A stretch of DNA of 64,000 bases from Clitopilus passeckerianus (taxonomy: Eukaryota; Basidiomycota; Agaricomycetes; Agaricales; Entolomataceae): contig CALYLX010000026.1 of assembly GCA_944990035.1 (NCBI GenBank), forward strand, positions 372,001-436,000, written 5' to 3'. The notes beneath the pieces are model-generated. The model saw only the letters and a list, made by a program, of their open reading frames with translations. It did not search any database and had not been told where the DNA came from. This document shows, one piece after another, positions 23,252-33,995 of the stretch (positions are counted from its first letter, which is position 1; every line of letters starts with the position of its first letter). Both the position numbers and the translations under genes were made by a program.

Positions 23252-24586
23252 GTGCTACGCCTCTCTCTTGGCAAATTCACATTCACCACCGTTGCCGTTG
23301 AAAACAGACACTTCCACGCTCTAGACTTCCCTACCCCTGAACGACCTCATAAGACCCCTGCTATTGTCCGAGCTCAACGAGAACACGACATTGAAGTAGA
23401 CGAGGAGGAACAGCGACGCTTCGCACCATTACCCACAGCAATATCCAGGAACCCATCACTAGTCCCGTCTACCAGCGCTTCTGTCTTGCCCGAAGAGGAA
23501 GAAGAAGAACACCAAGTACAACAACAGCTAGAGGAGAGCCCCACAGCTGAGCCAGAGGAGCGCCCCAGTGCAGAAACAATTGAACCAGAGACCGACTTCG
23601 ATTTTGACTACGAAATGTCACAAGACAACAACAACAAGAAGGACATTGGAGCCAAACCCCAAACGTTCTCCGGAGACCGATCCAAGACCAGAAAGTTCAT
23701 TCAGGAACTTGAAGACTACCTCATCCTAAACAACCTCAACCAACTCGAAGATGACAAGAAGATTCGCATCGCCCTATCCTTCCTCAAAGAAGGAACTGCA
23801 GCAGCATGGGGATTAGAATTTCACGATAAATATTCAGCAGCTGAAAGGAGAGCCACCTACGCTGAATTTATCAACCAATTCAAAGAAGCCTTTTCCCTAC
23901 CGACGACAAAGCTGCCGCACTCCTCCAACTCAAAGCCTTACGACAGGATGGGACAGCTGACGAATTTGTCACCGTCTTCAAGAATATTCTTGCACGAACT
24001 GATCTCAGCGGTGACACTGCAAAGATTGAGATCTTCATGGAAGGACTTACCCCCAAACTCCGAGAGAAAATTCTCTTTTCCGATTCCTCCTACCACATTC
24101 GACGATTGGGTCAAGAAAGCCGTCCAGTTTGACAACAACTGGCGACGTGCCAAGACAATCATGGGACATACCCGTATCATCAAGACATCTGATATGGTCA
24201 AAGGTGCTTACAAAACACCTACTGGAGCCCGAGACCCAATGGCTATGGATGTTGATCGTTTCACCACTGATCCACCCAAACGCCGCCTCACCCAGGAGGA
24301 AAGAGAACATCACAAGAAGAACAACTTGTGCTACTATTGCTCCAAGAAAGGTCACACGATCCAACAATGTCTTCAAAGGAAGAATTTTGGAAGAACCTAC
24401 CCTAGCAACAATGACAGCCGATTCCACAAGAAACCTGAGAAGGGAGCCGAGTTGATCAAATATGTCAGAGCAGTCCTAGCTGACATGCCCCAAGAAGAAG
24501 CCGCTGAATTCTACACCGAAGCAGAGGCTGAGGGTTTTAAAGAGGAAGACTGCAAAGCCGACGTCAGTACTTCCTCGCCCGATTGA
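23252..24586 (+). CDS. gag: gag of the LTR retrotransposon (two compensating frameshifts)
   Basis: Open frame of 444 codons; the natural start may be ATG 23615 (MSQDNNNKKD), as the first 121 residues are acidic and low in complexity. The C-terminal zinc knuckle is CYYCSKKGHTIQQC (CX2CX4HX4C), typical of nucleocapsid. Between about 23892 and 24084 the frame printed is not the conserved one: the neighbouring frame there reads TADEFVTVFKNILARTDLSG, the expected Gag core. A lost T near 23892 and a gained T near 24084 explain this. Gag coats the RNA and forms the particle. Confidence 0.9.
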   Translation: MLRLSLGKFTFTTVAVENRHFHALDFPTPERPHKTPAIVRAQREHDIEVDEEEQRRFAPLPTAISRNPSLVPSTSASVLPEEEEEEHQVQQQLEESPTAEPEERPSAETIEPETDFDFDYEMSQDNNNKKDIGAKPQTFSGDRSKTRKFIQELEDYLILNNLNQLEDDKKIRIALSFLKEGTAAAWGLEFHDKYSAAERRATYAEFINQFKEAFSLPTTKLPHSSNSKPYDRMGQLTNLSPSSRIFLHELISAVTLQRLRSSWKDLPPNSERKFSFPIPPTTFDDWVKKAVQFDNNWRRAKTIMGHTRIIKTSDMVKGAYKTPTGARDPMAMDVDRFTTDPPKRRLTQEEREHHKKNNLCYYCSKKGHTIQQCLQRKNFGRTYPSNNDSRFHKKPEKGAELIKYVRAVLADMPQEEAAEFYTEAEAEGFKEEDCKADVSTSSPD

Positions 24587-27500
24587 TATTTCCAGTGTAC
24601 TTGTAGCTACTGATTTTTATGCTGAATCTATGCGTATCCCAATCTCTCTACAAGACCCCCTAGATGGAAATACAACAATCGCCGGCACAAAAGCTCTCAT
24701 TGACTCTGGAGCGCAAGGGTCATTTATCGACTCCGTCTTCGCCAAGACACATCACCTCCCACTACTCCCACTCCGACAACCGATTACAGCACGAAACGTT
24801 GATGGCACCCTGAACAAACAAGGAACTATTACCCACTTTACCTGGGTTATTGCCAAGATAGGGACAGCCATCATCAAGGAAAGATGTTTTGTCACTGGAC
24901 TCGGGAAAGACCACCTGATTTTTGGATTACCCTGGCTAAAACGGGTAGATCCAATCATATCGTGGAGCGACGGCACACTCGAAATCAACGAATCACGCAT
25001 TACCCAACGACTGTCGCAAACATTGATGCGAGCAGTAGACATCAAGCGGATGAGAGCCATCCGAGAACAACTACTAGAGGAAAACACGCCACCTACCCCA
25101 GCACCTGATTGTTCCGAAGAGAATCCCGGAAAATCAGAAGGACTTAGCGACTATTTCCGAATAGTCGAAGACGGAGAAGAGATCAATGAAGATTTTCTCA
25201 TCGCATACTGCCAGAACGAACCGGCAGTCGGAATATTCACCAAGGAGGAACCCCCACTTACGCAGGAACACACAAAGGATTACCTTGTGTACGGGCCAAT
25301 CAGGCCAACTACCACAATACGACAGACGGTGGTAACACACCATCCAGCAACCAGACACCACACACAGCAGGTGTGGATACGTGCGAAAACATCAATTTCG
25401 CAAGCTCTGGAACATAAACGAGAAGATAAGGAACCAAAGAAATCCCTTGACGAAATCATCCCCGACTATCTTCAAGACTACAGAAAAGTCTTTGAGAAAG
25501 CAGCATCCGAACGATTCCCACCAAGCCGACCCTGGGATCACGCCATAGATCTGAAGACAGATTTCGTGCCAAAAGACTGCAAGGTCTATCCGCTCAGCCC
25601 CTTAGAGCAAGAAAAACTCGATGAGTTTCTCAAGGAAAATCTAGCCAAAGGATACATCCGAGAATCCAACTCCCCACAAGCATCTCCGTTCTTCTTTGTT
25701 GCAAAGAAAGACTCGGAAGCCCTGAGACCATGTCAGGATTACCGACGACTCAACGAAGGAACAATACCTAACGCTTACCCCTACCGCTGGCTAGCGAACT
25801 CATCGATAAACTCAAAGGAGCAACTGTCTTCACCAAACTCGACATTCGATGGGGATATCACAACATCCGCATCAAAGATGGTGACCAATGGAAAGCAGCG
25901 TTCAAGACCAACCGAGGGTTATTTGAACCAATGGTGATGTTCTTTGGACTAATGAACTCACCCGGTACCTTCCAAGCAATGATGAACCACCTTTTCCGAG
26001 ACATGATAGACGAAGGATGGGTCATCATCTACATGGACGACATCCTCATCTTCTCCAACGATCCAGAAAAACACCGAGAACGCACACGCAGAGTCTTACA
26101 AAGACTACAAGACAACGATCTCTACCTCAAAGCAGAGAAATGCCAATTTGACACCACAAGAGTGGAGTACCTCGGGTTCATCATTGAACCAAACAAGATC
26201 TCCATGGACCCTGTCAAACTTGCAGGGATGCGCGACTGGCCTACGCCAACTACAGTAAAGGAAGTCCGATCATTCCTAGGATTCGGAAACTTTTACCGCA
26301 GGTTCATCGGAAAATATGCGGAAATTGCCAAACCGCTGAACGAACTCACCAAGAAAGACAAGAAATGGGAATGGACCAATGAATGTCACAAAGCTTTCAC
26401 TACCCTGAAAGACAAATTCCTGGAAGCGCCTGTGTTGCTGATGCCTGATCCCACGAAGCCATTTGTGGTGGAAAGCGACGCCTCAAAACATGCAACAGGA
26501 GCAGTCCTACAACAACGTGACGCCAACGGATCATGGCACCCATGTGGTTTCATATCTAAATCGTTCTCGGAAACAGAACGGAACTATGAAATCTACGACC
26601 GAGAACTTCTAGGCATTATCCGCGCATTAGAAACCTGGCGACACTACTTCCATGGATCCCAACATTCAGTCGTGATTCTATCCGATCACAAAAACCTCAC
26701 ATACTTCCGAGAAGCCCGGAAGTTGAACCGACGACAAGCAAGATGGAATTTGATGCTATCCCAGTTTAACATCAAACTTGTACACACCCCTGGTGCAAAG
26801 ATGATACAATCTGACGCACTATCTCGACGACCAGACCACATCCCAGGTGAAGACACCGACAACGAAGACATCATTCTCCTCCCCGACAAGCTCTTCCTTC
26901 GCTCAATTGACATTGAACTAAAGGACGAAATTGTACACAAGATGGTCAATGACAAACTGATTGTTGACGCCATTCGCACCGCCAAAGAAGACGGACCCCC
27001 ACCAATCCGATCAAACCTGGAAGACTGGAAATTTGACGATGGCATCTTGTACTACAAGGACAAGTGTGTGGTACCAGATGACGAAGACCTCCGAAGGAAG
27101 ATAGTCCAACGTTATCACGATCTACCCAGCGCAGGACACCCTGGACAATTTGGGACACTGGAAAAAGTCCGGAAGGACTACTGGTGGCCAGGGATGTCAG
27201 TGTTCATCAAGAACTTTGTGCAGGGCTGTGCAATGTGCCAGCAAATGAAAATCAATCGCCACCCCACCGCTCCACCATTAATGCCCATCAAATCCGAAAC
27301 CACTAGGCCATTTTCGCTAGTGACGTACGATTTTCACACGGATCTCCCAGAGAGTGATGGTTTCGATAGCATTATGGCCGTGGTCGACCATGGAGCTACG
27401 AAGGGGGCAATTTTCATCCCTTGCACAAAGAAAATCGACGCCACAGGAACTGCAAACGCCTACATTGACAACGTTTACCGTCGCTTTGGACTCCCCGACA

Positions 27501-28362
27501 AAGGAATTTCAGACAGAGGACCTCAATTCGCCTCTAAAGTTTTCCAAGAAATGGGACGACTCCTTGGAATCAAGCTCAACATGAGCACCGCCTACCACCC
27601 ACAAACTGATGGTGCGACAGAAAGGATCAATCAGGAGATTGATGCCTATCTCCGCATCTTCTGTGCACAGAACCCCGAATCCTGGTCCAAATGGATTACC
27701 ACTCTAGAATTCTCCTACAACAGCCGAACACACTCTGTCACCAAACGAACCCCATTCTACCTAATGATGGGATACGAACCACCTGCACTCCCATCAGTTG
27801 CTCCCACTAGCAAAATTCCCGCAGTTGACAAACGGATCAAGGAACTTCTGCTAGCACGCGATGAAGCAAATGCTGCACATGCACTTGCTGCGCAACGCAT
27901 GGCAGAGAAGATCACACGACAGTTCACCCCATTCAAAGTCGGAGAAAAGGTGTGGTTAGAAGCCACAAATCTCAATCAAGGAAACATCTCCAAGAAACTA
28001 GCACCCAAACGAGAAGGACCCTTCAAGATACTTGAGGTAAAGGACACCTGACCTATAAACTCGACCTGCCAAGACGATGGAAGATCCACCCGGTGATTCA
28101 CGCGTCACTTCTCACCCGTTACATCTCCACCAAAGCGCATGGACCCAGCTTCTCTAAACCGCCACCTGACGAAATCGACGGAATAGAAGAATACGAAATA
28201 GAAGCAATTGTGGCCCATCAGAAACAAGGCAAAGGGCGACACAGATACCTCGTAAAATGGAAGGGATGGCCATCAGCGGACAACGAATGGATGCCCGAGT
28301 CAGAACTGCGGAACGCCAAGAAAATACTCACCGAGTATAAAAAGAGGAAGAAACTCACCTGA
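24587..28362 (+). CDS. pol: pol of the LTR retrotransposon with C-terminal chromodomain (frameshifted)
   Basis: Three frame segments: 24587-25779, 25780-28042 and 28043-28362; the first frame is open upstream of ATG 24630. Protease motif LIDSGAQGS; reverse transcriptase with CQDYRRLNEGT then IIYMDDILIFS; RNase H with ESDASKHATG; integrase with a zinc finger (HDLPSAGH...CAMC) and a D, D, E triad near YDFHTD, SDRGPQF and ATERINQE; then a chromodomain with RYLVKWKGW and NEWMP. Relative to gag, pol needs a +1 shift. Missing single bases in CCCC at 25778-25781 and near 28042 break the frame. The chromodomain is known to bind modified histone tails and direct integration in chromoviruses. Confidence 0.93.
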
Positions 28363-28400
28363 CACCACATAGCAAACCCACTCACATCCACTATATAACA

Positions 28401-28898
28401 ATGTCTCAAAATGCCTCTTCCTACGACCGCACCATCATCCGCAACACCTTCAAATCCGATACCGCTATTACGGCGCTCCGTACGCATACTGCCTGGAGCA
28501 GCAACGACAACCCTCTCACCGCTGTGGGAGAACAAGGAACCCTCTACCAAAACCGACGAACCGAAACTCGCAACGAAGTGGCTCGTCTGCGCCACCAATT
28601 TGCGAAAACCACTGACGATCTTGATCAACTTTTGGACAAAGTTGATCGAGAAACGGAGGAGACCCTCACAGACCTCTTCTTTGCTATTGGAGGAACAGCT
28701 TTCCTCGACGAATTCTTCCCCGAACGACAAAACTGGTTCAACAACCCAAAGGAGACAGACTTCGAAACCCTTGCCTCCAATCCCTGGGGGCCTGAGGAAA
28801 GTCAAGAAGAGGAAGTCACGATCCTCACTGCACGTCAAGTTTGCGGAACCCTACGAGCATTTCCTCCCGTCACCAATTTACACACCGCCGCAAAATAA
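28401..28898 (+). CDS. Accessory frame 1 of the retrotransposon, function unknown
   Basis: 165 codons starting MSQNASSYDRTIIRN, 39 bp after pol. The protein is largely helical in look, with a hydrophobic-heptad stretch around DDLDQLLDKVDRETEET (about residues 75-95), and is acidic at the C-terminus. It occupies the position of env in retroviruses but shows no signal peptide or membrane segment, so it is not an envelope. Accessory frames at this site occur in some basidiomycete Ty3/gypsy elements; their role is not known to me. Confidence 0.6.
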   Translation: MSQNASSYDRTIIRNTFKSDTAITALRTHTAWSSNDNPLTAVGEQGTLYQNRRTETRNEVARLRHQFAKTTDDLDQLLDKVDRETEETLTDLFFAIGGTAFLDEFFPERQNWFNNPKETDFETLASNPWGPEESQEEEVTILTARQVCGTLRAFPPVTNLHTAAK

Positions 28899-28954
28899 AA
28901 CATAACCCCTTCGTCAAAAAGAACAGAACGACAACAAGGAAAACATCAATCCCA

Positions 28955-29305
28955 ATGGCAAACCCTCCAACGCCATACCTCTCCGCATTCGAAAGCCCAC
29001 CAGAGTCCGACTCACCAACGCTGGTGAACCTTCCCTCGACAGTATCGTCCCAGAAGGCGCCGCGCACCGGATATCTTGCCAACAGACCACCACCACCCAG
29101 ATGGTTCAGATGCTACATTTGTGGAGGCAGACACCGACAGTGTCATTGCTTTCGTTTTGTGTGTCGTCTGTGCCATCATCGTGGCCCAGGCCATTACCCG
29201 GTTAGCTGCCCACAACGCTACCACAAGGGCATAGACCGTCACTTCTGGGTAAAGGAAGGAATGAAGTCGGGAGACTTCAACGATAGCGAGAGGGTAATGT
29301 TATGA
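28955..29305 (+). CDS. Accessory frame 2 with zinc-knuckle cysteines
   Basis: 116 codons from ATG 28955 (MANPPTPYLSAF); the frame is open from 28841. After a Pro/Ser-rich start it has CYICGGRHRQCHC and CRLCHHRGPGHYPVSC (CX2CX6HX4C), suggesting one or two zinc-binding, RNA-binding knuckles. The stop codon lies 8 bp inside the 3' LTR, so the frame is tied to the element. It may be the continuation of the preceding frame if a base has been lost near 28880. Confidence 0.6.
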   Translation: MANPPTPYLSAFESPPESDSPTLVNLPSTVSSQKAPRTGYLANRPPPPRWFRCYICGGRHRQCHCFRFVCRLCHHRGPGHYPVSCPQRYHKGIDRHFWVKEGMKSGDFNDSERVML

Positions 29306-29782
29306 TTTTGCTTACATGTTTCTCCTTACATACCCCGGCCCGCTTACCTATGCACGATTACTCACATATGCTGCGCATCACTGCGCATTTTTCATCTTTT
29401 TCCATGCTTACTCCGCATCTCTCACGATCGTGAGAGACTTATACCTTATCTGACTCTTTCTGACTCGCATTGAGTCATACTGACTCATGTACTTACTCAT
29501 CATGCTGCGCATGACTCATTACTTACTCAGCATGCTGCGCATGTGCTATATTTAGAACTACTAGATAGGTATATAAACCTGTACCATTTGGTCGAGGCTC
29601 CTCAGCTTGACCTAGGCAATCTACCTAACTGCTTAGTTCTCTACTTTGCCTTTAAGTCCCTTGCTTCGTCAATCTCACCAGGTCGTCAGTACAGCCGCAG
29701 CTGCTGACAAATCTCTGTCTTTGTTTATCAAAGACATCGAGCGTAAACAGTATTACCTAAGTTGTTAGGCTCTGCCTTAACA
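29298..29782 (+). repeat. 3' LTR
   Basis: Identical to 22536-23020 in the by-eye comparison. Preceded by a purine-rich AGCGAGAGGGTAA, the candidate polypurine tract. Confidence 0.97.
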
Positions 29783-29787
29783 TGAGC
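29783..29787. repeat. Target-site duplication, right copy
   Basis: TGAGC directly after the 3' LTR; it is also part of the codons for Gly-Ser in RepHel. Confidence 0.95.
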
Positions 29788-31878
29788 CATCTTTCCCAAA
29801 CTGAGCAAGATTAGCTCCAGGTAGGTGAACATAGAGGCGCTTAACAGCAGGGGATTTCGTTGTTGTGTTGTAGCCAAAGATTCTGAAAACACCTTCGGGA
29901 GCTGATACATATCGGCCTTCTGAACGATCTCGTGCTTCATCCACATTTGGTCGCTGGTCTTCACTGGATTCGATCGAGAACTGAGCATGATCAGGACCTT
30001 TGAATAGGTACTTGTAGAGATACATGAACACAGTAACTGTGAAGGAGACGTCGACGAAGATATGGCAGTCGAGTTCTTGGATGAGTTCGGGGATATGCGA
30101 CGCAATCCAGCACTCTTCTTCTGTCAGGCACTTGAAATGCACCCTTCCTTCATCGTCAACCCAAGTAGATGGTGTAATTGGATGAGGAAAGCCATATATA
30201 CAGCGGTTTCCACGGTTGCAGCGACTATTCTCCCTCGTCAAATGATCCATCCCATGAGTCATATACTTCTTAACTTTGTTTCGCAGGGTTGGGTTGTCTT
30301 TCGGAAGCTCTTGAGTGATTATCGTGTCAATTTTTGCAATAGGTACGTCGTTCTCCATCTGGGTTGCTGTTCAGTACTTTAAATCTGGTTAAGTTGGAAA
30401 CGGCGTACATACCTTCATAACAATGTGAGCGTGAGGAAGACCGCGTTTCTGGAACTCGATCACTTTGATGATGTAGAGGATGTTCCCAAACTTCGTTTCA
30501 AGCAACTTCATGAGGCGGGCACAGCGAAATTTGAATGCGCGAACCACCACGGAGGGAATATCGTATGCTGACTGCCCTGGGGAAAGCCGGTTTGCAATTT
30601 CCAGCCAATCTGTGTTGCAAGTCATCGTGATGAAGAGCGAAGGCTGACCGTATTCACGGGCAAGGGCGAGACAGTCTGCAGTTTCATTCGATGCCCACTT
30701 CTGGGAACCCACAAAACCGACAGGGAGGTGAATGTCAATGCCGTCCGATGCGTCGTTGTCGTATTGCAGACACTCTTCTTCCATCCGCGAGAACATGTCG
30801 ACAATGTATTCCGATCCTAGCCGACCAAACTTGAGGAAACGATCGTCTGTGAGCAACCGACTCTTGTACCACTCTCGCTGGGTGAGATCTGTGGCTCGGT
30901 GGAGGGATGAGCTGTTGTCATCCGCTACCATTCCCCATCCCAGTTGTCCATCAGGAAAGAAGATCGGGTACTGCATGGGTTCATAGTGTCTGCTATGAAC
31001 TGGGATAAAGGTAGGGTCGGCATCCGATTGAAACCATATGAGGATTGATCGAGGGCGCATTAAGGTGCTGTTTTGAGCATGCATAATAGCTGCGAAGTCT
31101 CCTCCAGAGGAACCATCTGAGAGTTCGAGTACGGACTGATTTTCCTGTCCAGGAGCCCACATGCTGGGGAAGTTGTAGAGCTCGTGAACATATGGGTTTA
31201 CTTCATCGAGGTCAACTTTAACCGTACGGATCCATTCAACGGGCACATTGTGAGAGATGCCTTCTTTTTCACGTTCCATTTCATCGTAGAGGAACCAATG
31301 AAGTGAGTGGTCAGGTGCGCTGATGTCGAAGATTCGGTGGTAGGTACACTGGACCTGCCTGTGTTGAAATGTTCAAATCCTTTCGAGACGCCAATGGCCG
31401 TAAAGCAGAATAGATTGTTGAGTTTTCGTGAAAGATTGGATGCATTGGGCTGGGCTGCAAGGCCAGTGATTCCTGGAGGGAGTGGTTGAAGTGGAGGTGC
31501 AATGCGAGTGCCGCCATTACAGCAGAAATTATTATCTTCAGCACTGAGAAGTAGGGCTCTGCAATGTGGACAGTTGCGGTTCCAGAGGGGCGGCTGCCAC
31601 CTTGAGCGGGCCATCGCGGTGTGGAATGTTTCCCACCAAGGACGTTGACGATTCAGCTGGTCGTGATGATGTTGTCTGCGTCGTTCTTGAATAGTACGCT
31701 GCTCCTGTGTTTGCCTGTCTTGAGGGGATGGTAGAGGAATGGCAGTGGTAGTTGCAGCTTCAAGGCGGCGGCGACGACCACGTTCTCTTTCACGAGTACA
31801 GGATAAAGGCATATGGATTTCAGGTAGGGGAATGGTACATTATACTGACTGGGTTATTACTCGAGCACAAAATTGGTT

Positions 31879-32999
31879 CTACTTCTTTCCCGCTGCCGCC
31901 CTCCGCTTCTTCGCAGGTGGTTCCGTCTTTTCCTCCACTTCGTTGCCAGGGTTAGTAGCTGGTTGCTCCAAAGATTCATTCTCCTAAGTTGGACCAAGAA
32001 GCGAATTAGTGGTGTTATTGACCCTGGTGATAACATGGTGCTTACAGAATCAATGGTTTCAGGTTCAGCGGGCCTCTTGCCTTTACCCTTGGGCGTGCTC
32101 TTCGGTTTGGGTGCAGACTTGGATGAAGAAGCCGAAGCCGAGGCAGGAGGTTTAGATGGTGATGCGGGAGGGGATGAGTTACCCCAAGCCTTTGAACGTT
32201 TACCTACGCAAGATGAGAAGAGTGTTATACTATCATTGAAGAAGAACATACCTTTGCGAGGTGAAGTGCTGGATGTACCTTCACCGGAGATAAAGCCAAT
32301 GTCGAAAAACTCAACTGGGATCCGCTTGCCGATGCTGTCGTCACCACCAGTGGCTTCACCTGTGATAGTGCCAGTGACCGCGCAGTGGGAGTTGGCGTGA
32401 ACGTTAAGTTTGTCGAAGCGAGTGTTTCCGGTTTGGCCCTGAACATCAAATGACGCCAAGCGGATGTCCCCAAGGGTGTATTGCATGACATCGAAATTGA
32501 AGTGGATTTTGTCGAATTTCTCTCCAGCCTAAAGAGAGATTATTAGAGCAAGATTAAGGGAAGTGGGTGACGACTTACTGCGCCGGCGATGACGATAGTG
32601 GGAGGGATGGGAATCTTCGATTCAACAGGGTACATCTGTATAAAAGAATATATGAGTTATTGTTTTTATTAGGGAAGGCGAATAGTACCGTACCGTTTGG
32701 GCTTCGATCAGCATATCATAATGTTCAGTCGAGTAGCCAGCGCCGACATCGAAGTCGAGTGGGATGGAAGCTATCTTCCCGCTAATGAAGTAAGCGCGGT
32801 CGCCGGGGAAAGGATCTGTGCGATTCATCGGAAGGAAGTGATGCATAAGGGCGACTGCAGCCTGAGCATCACCTTTTTCGTCCATTCCAAGGAATAGCTC
32901 GGCGTCATACGCATAAGTCCGAGATTTCTTGTTTTGAGTTGCTGAACGACGATCGGTGCAGAAGACAATGCCGACAATAGTAGCGGACCCGTTAGTCAT
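31879..32999 (-). CDS. Helitron-associated OB-fold (RPA-like) protein, tentative
   Basis: Five exons, 32999-32694, 32635-32579, 32528-32252, 32203-32046 and 31983-31879, encode 300 residues with all junctions in phase and introns of 48-62 nt. The first half (GIVFCTDRRSATQNKKSRTY onward, with YDAELFLGMD) looks like a beta-rich nucleic-acid binding fold. The second half is Ser/Pro/Lys-rich and ends in a basic cluster PPAKKRR followed by AAAGKK, a likely nuclear signal. It sits 66 bp upstream of RepHel on the same strand, as RPA-like genes often do in Helitrons. The OB-fold assignment rests on context and weak likeness, not on a firm motif. The frame is intact although RepHel is broken. Confidence 0.6.
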
Positions 33000-33000
33000 G

Positions 33001-33695
33001 ATGGTTTGTCAATGGTGTAGGAGTGTGGAATGCTGGTGGTGTAATCACAGTAAGAATCTACGGCTTTAAATACGTGAAATTTGATATTACAGAATTTTAC
33101 GTACCGAAATGTTGGAGATTTTGGCTATGTGGTCCGAATAGCTTTCATTTGTTGGGGAAATATGACGCATGATGACGACGTGGAAGAAATTTTACATCCC
33201 AACGTCCTTCAGGATTCACTATAAGGGTCGACGGATGAGTTCAAAGAATCGTTGACGCCGTCGGCTTGGAGCACTTACGAAAGGTCACCACCGAGTGTGT
33301 CTTCTAGTGCGGTTTCCGCCATCATTTAGGCTGCGCTTGTGAGGCTAACGGGCCAGCCTAGCGTCGGTGTTTGTGGTAGGGTGGTCCAGAGCCGGAGTGG
33401 GGTGAGGGTTTAGGTCGAAGCTGGAGAGAGCTGTGGAGGCGTTGAAAGATTGATTTGGTGAAACTTTCCACGGTCACGTGGGTGGACGGACTTGATCGAA
33501 GTAATGAGGTCGGGTGTATGCTTATATTATTCAGAAACTATAGCGGTTCAGGTTGCAAGGTTTTCAGCCCACAGAGTCTGCACAACTGACATGGTCGACA
33601 TTTCCGGTCCTTGACATTGCTCTACAAGTCTAGTCACCTCGAATAAGTACACGAAGTAGTTGGGACGTAAAATGAGGGACTCTGAATGCAAGGGC
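33001..33695. other. No gene recognised; Helitron 5' end probably lies here
   Basis: Should contain the promoter of the OB-fold gene and the TC terminus of the Helitron, but no boundary could be fixed by eye. Confidence 0.4.
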
Positions 33696-33699
33696 ATGA

Positions 33700-33765
33700 T
33701 ACAGATTCGAACTGGAGCCTCTTTGATGACGTTATCAACCAATAGGCCATAGCGTCATTTGAGAT
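33700..33765 (-). repeat. tRNA-derived SINE remnant
   Basis: On the minus strand CGCTATGGCCTATTGGTTGA (A box) is followed by CCAGTTCGAATCTG (B box). Confidence 0.6.
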
Positions 33766-33995
33766 GACAGTCCAAGTAACCGTTCAGGATATCAGATTAC
33801 AAGGGGAGGAAGACCACCTAAGCACCTCATCAATCTTCATCATGCCTGGAAATGAGGACTTTATCGAACTATAAAATCAAGACAACTGAGAAATTGGGCT
33901 TCTGGATTGACTCCCTTGTAGAGGTTACGGTTGTTGACGCATTAGTAAAAACTACTCATGAATCTCAGATGAATCACTAGCCGCCTGACTTGAAC

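Larger units (their letters stand above)
22536..29782 (+). mobile_element. Ty3/gypsy chromovirus-type LTR retrotransposon, Tf1/sushi-like
   Basis: 7,247 bp bounded by two 485-bp LTRs identical at every position compared and a TGAGC duplication. It encodes gag, pol (protease, reverse transcriptase, RNase H, integrase, chromodomain) and two further frames before the 3' LTR. Orientation is opposite to the host Helitron gene. Identical LTRs mean recent insertion (or an assembly copy of one LTR). Single-base frame shifts at about 23892, 24084, 25779 and 28042 all sit in or next to homopolymers. Confidence 0.97.
20297..31812 (-). pseudogene. Helitron RepHel (HUH replication initiator plus Pif1-type helicase), interrupted
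   Basis: Would encode about 1,360 residues. The N-terminus (31812 onward) has a zinc-binding CPHC...CC segment. The Rep part contains the HUH motif GLPHAHIV just before a 54-nt intron (30359-30412). Next comes the split site: the frame stops at 29777 inside the retrotransposon and resumes at 22530. The helicase part has Walker A GRPGRGKT, motif II LWEELASANK, motif III GLGDFRQVAP, and a C-terminal HGQLYTALSRVR. Further introns are at 21506-21558 (53 nt) and 20887-20946 (60 nt). Exon phases agree throughout. A separate frameshift near 31330-31360 separates GFEHFNTG from CTYHRIFD. Family knowledge: Rep nicks single strands, and the helicase unwinds during rolling-circle transposition. This copy cannot make the full protein. 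Confidence 0.9.
20229..33000 (-). mobile_element. Autonomous-type Helitron, split by a retrotransposon
   Basis: Minus-strand rolling-circle transposon with two genes: an OB-fold-like protein gene (32999-31879) followed by RepHel (31812-20297). A candidate 3' end lies at 20229: a short hairpin CGGCGTAGCCG (20238-20248) followed by CATGTCTTG and a host T. Helitrons normally end in CTRR, so CTTG is one base off and the boundary is tentative. The 5' end (expected TC, to the right of 33000) was not located and the end given is only the start of the first gene. Without the 7.25-kb insertion the element would be about 5.5 kb or longer. Confidence 0.8.

Noticed and set aside
25770..25790. Programmed ribosomal frameshift in pol
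   Set aside because: It falls inside the reverse transcriptase fold after YRRLNEGT, where no such signal is expected, and is better explained by a lost C in a C run.
28218..28838. Minus-strand open frame of 206 codons inside the retrotransposon
   Set aside because: Shadow of the accessory frame and chromodomain on the opposite strand.
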